A stretch of DNA of 29,650 nt from JBELMB01 sp042088665 (GTDB lineage: Bacteria > Pseudomonadota > Alphaproteobacteria > Rhodobacterales > Rhodobacteraceae): NCBI GenBank assembly GCA_042088665.1, contig JBELMB010000052.1:1-29650 (forward strand), written 5' to 3'. This document shows positions 24,479-29,650 of the stretch, one piece after another (within the stretch, counting starts at the first letter, position 1; the number at the start of each line of letters is the position of its first letter). The notes beneath the pieces are model-generated. The model worked only from the letters and a program-made list of their open reading frames with translations. It was not told the DNA's origin and searched no databases. The translations under genes were made by a program, and so were the position numbers.

Positions 24479-24513
24479 TGGTCGTCATCGGGACGAGAAG
24501 GCACGTTGGGGCG

Positions 24514-25296
24514 ATGAAGCAGCAGACAGGTGCAGGCCAGGGATGGCTGGACAGGATGGTGTTCGCCGCCGGTCTGCGGCGTTGGGCGCAGGCCGCGGGC
24601 AGCGCGGCTGATACGGATCTCGCGATCCTGCGCCGTCAGCGCACCCGCGCGCGCCGTTTGCGGGCGCATCTCGACAAGCTGATCTACATCGCAGAGGAAC
24701 GGCTTGCCTTGCCGATGGTCGGAAACCAGGCGTTTCCCCGACCGGTTGACGCGGACTGGGCCTGGAGACCGGAACTTTGGTGTGGGCCTCTGCCAGAGTC
24801 GGGCATGTCCTCTGTCCAGTCCAAGAGCATGCTTGGAGATCAGGCAACCCTGTTCCATGACTGCGCGCATTCTGAACTGACCCTGCGCCAGATCCGGAAC
24901 ATGCGCGAGGCGGATCTCGCGGCGTATGGCTTGCGTCTCGATGTGTTCAAATTCGATGGCTCTTATCTGTCGCTGGCCATTGATCTGCCGGAAGAGGTCG
25001 CACAGGGGTTGAAGCGCAATCACCTGATCCGGATCGAAACGATTGCAGAGATGGAAAAACCGCTGGAGATCTTTGCCCGTCTCAACGTCAAGCATGGTCC
25101 AAACACGGAACAGATCGTGCGCGAACTGCCCTTGTTCGAGGAAGAGATCCATGTGGAGTTCGATCTGGCCTACACCAAGCTCAACGAAAAGCGGGTTGAG
25201 AAGATGTGGCTCGACCTGATCTTTGAAGGGCCGGAAATGAACCAGGTGATCCTGCGCGATCTGACGTTTAGTCGTCGCCGCAGGGCGGCGCTATGA
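24514..25296 (+). CDS. DUF6478 family protein
   Basis: A 260-aa soluble protein resembling the DUF6478 family of Rhodobacteraceae, recognised from memory of its conserved middle (the WRPELWCGPLPESG segment, then SKSMLGDQATLFHDCAHSEL and the DVFKFDGSYLSLAIDLPEE block) and its end (FDLAYTKLNEKRVEKMWLDL then FEGPEMNQVILRDLTFSRR). The N-terminal third is basic. No function is known. The ATG at 24514 was chosen over an in-frame TTG at 24478. The final residues RRRRAAL and the stop codon lie inside the first copy of a 24-bp tandem repeat. The stop overlaps the ATG of a 40-codon repeat ORF, so the C-terminus may have been reshaped by repeat expansion. Confidence 0.8.
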   Translation: MKQQTGAGQGWLDRMVFAAGLRRWAQAAGSAADTDLAILRRQRTRARRLRAHLDKLIYIAEERLALPMVGNQAFPRPVDADWAWRPELWCGPLPESGMSSVQSKSMLGDQATLFHDCAHSELTLRQIRNMREADLAAYGLRLDVFKFDGSYLSLAIDLPEEVAQGLKRNHLIRIETIAEMEKPLEIFARLNVKHGPNTEQIVRELPLFEEEIHVEFDLAYTKLNEKRVEKMWLDLIFEGPEMNQVILRDLTFSRRRRAAL

Positions 25297-25370
25297 GACT
25301 GACGCAGGGCGGCGCTATGAGGCTGATGCAGAGCAGCGCTATGAGACTGACGCAGGGCGGCGCTGTGACC
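25277..25370 (+). repeat. 24-bp tandem repeat, about four copies
   Basis: Copies start at 25277, 25301, 25325 and 25349. Copies 1 and 2 are nearly identical, copy 3 has several substitutions and copy 4 diverges after its first 16 bases. The unit contains GGCGGCGCTATGAGACT, so copies 1-3 each carry an ATGA. The period is a multiple of three, so copy-number change keeps all frames. Confidence 0.9.
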
Positions 25371-25415
25371 CGATTGCCGGGCGGTGCCTTGATCCACCGA
25401 AGGGCCGGGATATGA
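25293..25415 (+). CDS. 40-aa octapeptide-repeat ORF (uncertain)
   Basis: This 41-codon ORF begins inside the stop codon of the DUF6478 gene (ATGA at 25293-25296) and reads through the 24-bp repeat as octapeptides MRLTQGGA, MRLMQSSA, MRLTQGGA and a degenerate VTRLPGGA. A short basic tail (LIHRRAGI) follows. Its stop overlaps the next ATG, again as ATGA (25412-25415). It may be a genuine coupled small protein, a reinitiation bridge that carries ribosomes to the 129-aa gene, or a by-product of the repeat. No family recognised. Confidence 0.3.
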   Translation: MRLTQGGAMRLMQSSAMRLTQGGAVTRLPGGALIHRRAGI

Positions 25416-25480
25416 CATCCGCCGCCACGCGGCTTTGGTCGGCACTGGACGCCGGCCGTTTGACAAGGGGTGAGGCATGA
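25412..25480 (+). CDS. 22-aa linking ORF (uncertain)
   Basis: The frame MTSAATRLWSALDAGRLTRG ends in EA and stop. It starts in the stop codon of the 40-aa ORF and ends in the start codon of the 129-aa gene (ATGA at 25477-25480). Only a weak ribosome-binding site precedes it. Its main support is the ATGA overlap at both ends; the peptide has no recognisable motif. Confidence 0.25.
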   Translation: MTSAATRLWSALDAGRLTRGEA

Positions 25481-25866
25481 GCGCGTACACGCTGACCAAG
25501 ACGCGGTTCCGCGAAGGCATCTGGGAAGGGGTGCTCAGCACGTCGAATACGCGGGCCATGACGCCCGAGATCGCCGTCACCCTGCAAGACAAGCCGGTGG
25601 GCGGCGTGCTGGTCACCCAAATGGCGACCGAAGGCAAGTCAGACCCACGCTGGCTGGTCGAGATCCCCGTCCCGGTGGAGGCCGTCGGCGACGGGGTTCA
25701 GACCTTTCTGATCAGCGATGCAAATGCGGATCAGGTGCTGGACAGCTTTACCTTGATCGCCGGTGAGGTTCTCGGCGACGATGTCCGTGCCGAAGTGGCG
25801 CTCTTGCGGGCGGAACTGGACATGCTCAAGCGCGCCTTTCGCCGACATTGCCTTGAGACGATGTAA
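25477..25866 (+). CDS. hypothetical protein, 129 aa
   Basis: A small soluble protein with no signal peptide or membrane segment. Residues 1-95 look beta-rich (REGIWEGVLS, PEIAVTLQDKPVGGVLVTQM, RWLVEIPVPVEAVGDGVQTF). Residues 100-129 form a probable amphipathic or coiled-coil helix (DDVRAEVALLRAELDMLKRA) that may oligomerise. I do not recognise a family. It follows the DUF6478 gene, and the ORFs between overlap by ATGA, so joint expression is likely. The start at 25477 has GGGGTGAGGC just upstream. No function is proposed. Confidence 0.7.
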   Translation: MSAYTLTKTRFREGIWEGVLSTSNTRAMTPEIAVTLQDKPVGGVLVTQMATEGKSDPRWLVEIPVPVEAVGDGVQTFLISDANADQVLDSFTLIAGEVLGDDVRAEVALLRAELDMLKRAFRRHCLETM

Positions 25867-25992
25867 GGCGGGCCGCAGGAGCGCACCGTCTCATGCGGCG
25901 GTGACAGCCCGGCCATGCGTCGACCCCGCGGCCAGAGGCATTGCACCTCTGCGCCGATAGGGCCACTGTGGGCTCATCCCGTAGGAGAACCC

Positions 25993-26907
25993 ATGTCCCC
26001 GCTGCGCGCCATCACGCTGAAGCTGACTTCGGTGGTGCTGTTCACCATTATGGCCGCTCTGGTCAAAGCGGGCACCGCCGAGGTGCCACCGGGTGAGGCG
26101 GTGTTCTTTCGGTCGTTCTTTGCCATGCCGGTTATCTTGAGCTGGCTGGCCTGGCGCGGGGATCTGGCCACGGGGTTGAAAGTCACCCGACCGATGGGGC
26201 ACGTCTGGCGCGGTATCATCGGCGTGTCGGCCATGGGCTGCGGGTTTGCTGCGCTGGGTCTCTTGCCGCTGCCCGAAGTGACGGTCCTGGGTTTTGCCGC
26301 GCCCCTGATGACGGTGCTGCTGGCGGCGGTGCTTCTTGGCGAACGGCTGCGGGCCTTCCGCCTGTCCGCGGTGGCGCTGGGGTTGGTCGGCGTCTGTATC
26401 GTGCTTTGGCCGCGGCTGCAGTTCGACGATCTCACAGATGTGGCCCTTGTCGGCGGCGCACTGGCGCTGACCTCGGCGGCATTGCGGGCAATGAGCCAGA
26501 TCCACATCCGCCGCCTCGTGGCGACGGAAGAGACATCCGCAATCGTGTTCTACTTTTCCCTGACAGCGACCCTGTTTTCGCTGGTGTCCGTGCCATTCGG
26601 ATGGGTCTGGCCCAGCCCGCAGGTGTTGATCATGCTGATCGGTTCGGGTGTGATTGGCGGCGTCGCGCAGATCATCATCACGTCGGCCTACCGCTACGCC
26701 GGGGCCGCCGTGATTGCGCCCTTCGACTACGCATCCATCCTCTTTGCAGTGCTTTTCGGGTTCCTGTTCTTCGACGAAGTGCCCACAGCACCGGTGCTCA
26801 TCGGGGCTTCGATCGTGGTTCTGGCGGGGGTGCTGATCATCTGGCGAGAACGCCAACTTGGCCTGCAACGCGGCAAGGCCCGCCCCGGTTTGACGCCGCA
26901 AGGGTGA
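25993..26907 (+). CDS. DMT family transporter (EamA)
   Basis: A 304-aa inner-membrane protein with about ten membrane segments and two EamA repeats. Segments such as SVVLFTIMAALVKAG, WRGIIGVSAMGCGFAALGLL and TVLGFAAPLMTVLLAAVLLGERL belong to the first half; AAVIAPFDYASILFAVLFGF and FFDEVPTAPVLIGASIVVLAG belong to the second half, with the usual ...GE(R/V)... loops. DMT/EamA carriers export or import amino acids, nucleotides or other metabolites; the substrate is not readable. The ATG at 25993 was chosen because AGGAG (25983-25987) precedes it; an open frame runs further up to 25915 without support. No obvious functional link to neighbours. Confidence 0.9.
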   Translation: MSPLRAITLKLTSVVLFTIMAALVKAGTAEVPPGEAVFFRSFFAMPVILSWLAWRGDLATGLKVTRPMGHVWRGIIGVSAMGCGFAALGLLPLPEVTVLGFAAPLMTVLLAAVLLGERLRAFRLSAVALGLVGVCIVLWPRLQFDDLTDVALVGGALALTSAALRAMSQIHIRRLVATEETSAIVFYFSLTATLFSLVSVPFGWVWPSPQVLIMLIGSGVIGGVAQIIITSAYRYAGAAVIAPFDYASILFAVLFGFLFFDEVPTAPVLIGASIVVLAGVLIIWRERQLGLQRGKARPGLTPQG

Positions 26908-27037
26908 GCTCCGCGTCCACCCACGGCGGTTGGCGCTTTCAGCGGACGCGTCAATCAGAGAGGCAGTGCCTCGACCCGGCCCCAAACCTGACTCCGACAA
27001 GGCGGCGAAGCCCCGTCCGTGCCACCGGCGCACCCGG

Positions 27038-27063
27038 CGTAGCGCGGGGTTGACCCCGCGCGC
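27038..27063 (-). repeat. 26-bp palindromic repeat, copy B
   Basis: This is the reverse complement of 10117-10142 over all 26 bp, including the TCAA-loop palindrome. It directly abuts the stop codon of the FAD oxidoreductase gene, on the downstream side as in copy A. Confidence 0.7.
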
Positions 27064-28386
27064 TCAGAGGTCCAGCCAATCTGCGATCAAATAGGCGGGC
27101 CGCAACAACGCGCGCCTGTGCCGACCCAAGGGAAAGCGGTGTGGCGGCGCCGCAAGGAACCCGGGCATGGGCCCCGCCGGTTGCACGCCACGCAGAATAT
27201 CCGCCAGCAGGCGCCCCGCATAACTGCCCATCGCCACGCCGTTGCCGTGAAATCCCAGCCCGGCGAACAGCCCCGGCGCATCTGGCACTGCGCCCACGAA
27301 AGGCGTCCCGGCGCGCATCAGGCACAAAAGCCCTGACCAGCCATGGGTGATCTCCACGTCTTTCCAGGCGGGAAAGGCGCGATGAAAGTCCTGCCGGATC
27401 CGGGCTGCAATCGCCGCCTCCTCGGCAGGTCGCGCGGTCAACCCGCCGCGCATGCCGAACAGGAACCGGCCCTCGGGCAGCAGCCGAAAGTAATGCAGCA
27501 ACCGCCGGCTGTCATAGGCCATGGTGTCCGACCACCATCGCGCGGCGTCTTTTTCCGCATCCGTCAGCACGCGTGTGACGATGACGGCCGATTGCACCGG
27601 AAGATAGCGCGCGTGCAGCCATGACGGGATGTTCTCGCTGGAATACCCGTTGGTCGCCAGGATCACGCGGTCGGCGTGTGCCTGCGTCTTTGCCAATTGC
27701 ACCCGCCAGCCCGCGCCATCACGGACAAGCCCGGTGACAGGGCCATGCGCAAACAGTCGGGCCCCGGCCTTTTGTGCGGCATCTGACAGGCCGTCGTGGT
27801 ACTTCTGCGGGTTCAGCGCAAAACCCAGTGGCACCTGCATACCGCCATGCCATGGCCCACCCATGCCTTCGGTACCCAGTTCCGCTTGCGAAACAAGGCG
27901 CGGCGCGGTGCCGTAGGCCTTTGCCAATATCGGCGCTTCGGCTTGCAGGGCGGACCATGCACGGGCCGAATGGGCAAGCACCATTTCCCCGTTGGACTGC
28001 ACGTCCGCATCCATACCGTGGCCGGTCAACAGGTCGGCCACATGGGCCACCGCGGCCTTTTCGGCGTCGTGCCACAAGGCAGTCTGCGCTGCGCCAAACT
28101 GGCGCTGCATCTGGGCGCTGTCCAACAGGCCGCCACCGATGCAGCAAAACCCGCCGTTGCGTCCTGATGCCCCCCAACCCGGGCGCTCAGCCTCGAAAAG
28201 GGCGACGTCCACACCGGCCTCTGCCAGGGCCAGCGCCGCGTTCAGACCGGTGAACCCACCGCCGATGACAGCGACCTCGCAGCGCATATCCTGCTCGGCA
28301 CGGGGCCACGACCGGCCCGTGGTCGTACCGGCCCAATAGGCGCCGTTCTCTGGTGCATAAGCCGCGGGTTCGTAGAGACGTCTCAT
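27064..28386 (-). CDS. FAD-dependent oxidoreductase (PuuB/DAO family)
   Basis: A 440-aa flavoprotein of the DAO (glycine/D-amino-acid oxidase) superfamily. The dinucleotide-binding motif VIGGGFTGLNAALALAEAG is at about residues 40-58, and GWGASGRNGGF matches the PuuB-type FAD contact (GASGRNGG). ATNGYSSENIPSW and the C-terminal FAGLGFHGNGVAMGSYAG are further family features. PuuB oxidises gamma-glutamylputrescine; relatives use other amines. Its start overlaps the stop of the upstream potC-like permease gene (ATGA at 28383-28386), so uptake and oxidation of a polyamine-like amine are probably linked. The frame is open upstream to 28629 but this overlaps potC. No glutamylputrescine synthetase is seen in the window. 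Confidence 0.85.
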   Translation of the reverse strand: MRRLYEPAAYAPENGAYWAGTTTGRSWPRAEQDMRCEVAVIGGGFTGLNAALALAEAGVDVALFEAERPGWGASGRNGGFCCIGGGLLDSAQMQRQFGAAQTALWHDAEKAAVAHVADLLTGHGMDADVQSNGEMVLAHSARAWSALQAEAPILAKAYGTAPRLVSQAELGTEGMGGPWHGGMQVPLGFALNPQKYHDGLSDAAQKAGARLFAHGPVTGLVRDGAGWRVQLAKTQAHADRVILATNGYSSENIPSWLHARYLPVQSAVIVTRVLTDAEKDAARWWSDTMAYDSRRLLHYFRLLPEGRFLFGMRGGLTARPAEEAAIAARIRQDFHRAFPAWKDVEITHGWSGLLCLMRAGTPFVGAVPDAPGLFAGLGFHGNGVAMGSYAGRLLADILRGVQPAGPMPGFLAAPPHRFPLGRHRRALLRPAYLIADWLDL

Positions 28387-29198
28387 CCCTGTTCCGCCGC
28401 GCGCTCCTCCCGGCTGCGACGCACCGCGGCGCGTTTCGTGGCCAGCGACGCCGCAATCACCCCCACCGTCACAAAGGCGATCAGGATCGTCGAGAGCGCG
28501 TTGATCTCGGGACTGACGCCCAGTCGCACGGCAGAGAACACCTTGATCGGCAGGGTCGTGGCCCCCGGCCCGGTGGTAAAGCTGGCGATCACAAGGTCGT
28601 CCAGCGACAGGGTGAAGGCCAGCAGCCAACCCGAGATCACCGCCGGTGCAATGATCGGCAGCGTCACGAGGCGAAAGGCCTCGAATGGCGTGGCGCCAAG
28701 ATCCAGCGCCGCTTCTTCCAGCGCGGTGTCAAAACTGGCCAGACGCGAGGAGACCACGACAGCCACATAGGCCATGGCAAAGGTTGTATGCGCCAGCACA
28801 AGCGTAAAGATCCCGCGGTCCAGCCCGATGCCGATGAACAGCAGCAAAAGCGACAGGCCGGTGATGACTTCGGGCATCACGAGCGGGGCATAGATCATGC
28901 CGGAAAACAACGTGCGCCCGCGAAACCGCCTGCCGCGGATCAGCACATGGGCGGCCATCGTCCCCATGACCGTGGCCAATGTCGACGAAAAGAAAGCCAC
29001 TTTCACAGTGACCCATGCGGCATCTAGAAAGTCCTCGTTGCGGAACAATTCGCCGTACCACTTGGTCGAGAAACCGGCCCAGACGGTCACAAGGCGGCTT
29101 TCGTTGAAGGAATAGACCACCAAAAGGACCATGGGCAGGTAGAGAAAGGCAAACCCAAGTGTCAGGGATGTGGCGTTGAACCAGCTGAATCGTCTCAT
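28383..29198 (-). CDS. potC: polyamine-type ABC transporter permease, PotC-like
   Basis: A 271-aa inner-membrane permease with about six membrane segments. The EAA loop is clear: LEEAALDLGATPFEAFRLVT followed by LPIIAPAVISG. The sequence VVYSFNESRLVTVWAGFSTKWYGELF near the N-terminus is typical of PotC (YdcV-like) spermidine/putrescine permeases. It pairs with the PotB-like permease upstream (gap 40 bp) and overlaps the oxidase gene by 4 bp. The substrate could be putrescine, spermidine or another amine; the partner oxidase favours a polyamine. ATPase and binding-protein genes probably lie beyond the right edge. Confidence 0.88.
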   Translation of the reverse strand: MRRFSWFNATSLTLGFAFLYLPMVLLVVYSFNESRLVTVWAGFSTKWYGELFRNEDFLDAAWVTVKVAFFSSTLATVMGTMAAHVLIRGRRFRGRTLFSGMIYAPLVMPEVITGLSLLLLFIGIGLDRGIFTLVLAHTTFAMAYVAVVVSSRLASFDTALEEAALDLGATPFEAFRLVTLPIIAPAVISGWLLAFTLSLDDLVIASFTTGPGATTLPIKVFSAVRLGVSPEINALSTILIAFVTVGVIAASLATKRAAVRRSREERAAEQG

Positions 29199-29238
29199 GA
29201 CCGGCCTCCCGTGGCGATGTGGCGGAACGGGGTCGTCG

Positions 29239-29650
29239 TCATCTTCCCTCCTCCCGTGCCTTTTCCTCGGAGCGTTGGAACAGCACGATCGGCACGATCA
29301 GGATCAGCAGCAGAATGATCGCCACCGCCGAGGCCACCGGCCAGTCGCGGTTGCTGAAGAATTCTTCCCAGAGGATCTTGCCGATCATCAGCGTGTTTGA
29401 CCCGCCAAGCAGCGAAGGAATGACAAATTCGCCAATGGTTGGAATGAACACGAGGAAACATCCCGCGATGATACCGGCCTTGGACAGCGGCAAGGTCACC
29501 AGCCAGAACGCGCTCAGCCGGGAACAGCCAAGATCCTCGGCTGCCTCCAGCAGCGATGTGTCGAGCTTTTCCAACGAGGAATAGATCGGCAGGATCATGA
29601 ACGGCAGGTAGGTATAGACGATGCCGATATAGACGGCTGTCTGTGTGTTC
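29239..29650 (-). CDS. potB: polyamine-type ABC transporter permease, PotB-like (partial)
   Basis: The 3' part of a permease gene; the 5' end lies beyond the right edge of the window. The reading frame continues through 29650 (NTQTAVYIGIVYTYLPFMIL), so the internal ATG near 29598 is not the start. The EAA loop LLEAAEDLGCSRLSAFWLVT followed by LPLSKAGIIAG and the segment FIPTIGEFVIPSLLGGSNTL identify a PotB-like (spermidine/putrescine) component. It ends with a charged tail (QRSEEKAREEGR) 40 bp before potC. Together with PotC it would form the membrane channel. Confidence 0.85.
   Translation of the reverse strand, partial: NTQTAVYIGIVYTYLPFMILPIYSSLEKLDTSLLEAAEDLGCSRLSAFWLVTLPLSKAGIIAGCFLVFIPTIGEFVIPSLLGGSNTLMIGKILWEEFFSNRDWPVASAVAIILLLILIVPIVLFQRSEEKAREEGR

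Noticed and set aside
25933..25951. CAGAGG-N7-CCTCTG inverted repeat upstream of the DMT transporter
   Set aside because: Short arms, no T tract and no promoter nearby; weak.
1..29650. Mobile elements, CRISPR arrays, tRNA or rRNA genes
   Set aside because: No transposase or integrase, no regularly spaced repeats with unique spacers, and no tRNA- or rRNA-like sequence was recognised by eye; a tRNAscan or Infernal search would settle this.

Overview
The window looks like chromosomal DNA of a high-GC (roughly 60-65% by eye) alphaproteobacterium, most likely Rhodobacteraceae/Roseobacteraceae. Lineage signs are an SOS box of the alphaproteobacterial GTTC-N7-GTTC type, two CtrA-type TTAA-N7-TTAA sites, an Irr-type iron-control site in front of mbfA, a DUF6478 protein and an accD-folC pair. 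I see no rRNA, tRNA, insertion sequence, phage gene or CRISPR array. About 28 convincing genes occupy most of the sequence.

Layout. 1-1.75 kb: imuB, the Y-family-like accessory subunit of the SOS mutasome, on the minus strand behind a LexA box. 1.9-2.7 kb: an unrecognised 238-aa protein behind a CtrA-like site. 2.8-3.9 kb: glutathione-dependent formaldehyde dehydrogenase with a terminator. 4.0-6.2 kb: a secreted RTX protein with a glycosidase-like domain. 6.6-7.3 kb: a NYN/OST-HTH RNA-binding protein. 7.3-8.8 kb: an AEC transporter and a PAS protein. 9.2-12.5 kb: a CPBP-family membrane protease, accD and folC. 12.7-15.2 kb: an envelope set of one exported rhodanese-like protein without its catalytic Cys and two tandem membrane-anchored LysM proteins, closed by a strong terminator. 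15.2-16.3 kb: zapE. 16.5-19.4 kb: a compact minus-strand operon of fghA, a YaiI-family gene, a HAD phosphatase and an alpha/beta hydrolase. 19.6-20.6 kb: a TetR regulator and a 54-aa exported peptide behind a second CtrA-like site. 20.7-24.3 kb: mbfA, ilvD and a lipoprotein. 24.5-25.9 kb: DUF6478, two tiny ATGA-linked ORFs and a 129-aa hypothetical. 26.0-26.9 kb: a DMT transporter. 27.0-29.65 kb: a polyamine-type operon (potB and potC permeases and a PuuB-like FAD oxidase), cut by the right edge.

How the genes work together. The formaldehyde dehydrogenase (2.8 kb) and FghA (18.6-19.4 kb) catalyse successive steps of glutathione-dependent formaldehyde oxidation but lie 15 kb apart. accD and folC form a conserved pair of fatty-acid and folate housekeeping genes. 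MbfA is an iron/oxidative-stress protein with an Irr-like operator overlapping its ribosome-binding site. The right-hand operon would import a polyamine-like amine and oxidise it.

The least explained parts are: (i) the chain DUF6478 - 40-aa repeat ORF - 22-aa ORF - 129-aa ORF, linked by three consecutive ATGA overlaps and built on a 24-bp tandem repeat; (ii) two CtrA-like boxes about 50 bp upstream of two uncharacterised genes; (iii) a 26-bp palindromic repeat found at two gene ends; and (iv) the RTX glycosidase-like protein.
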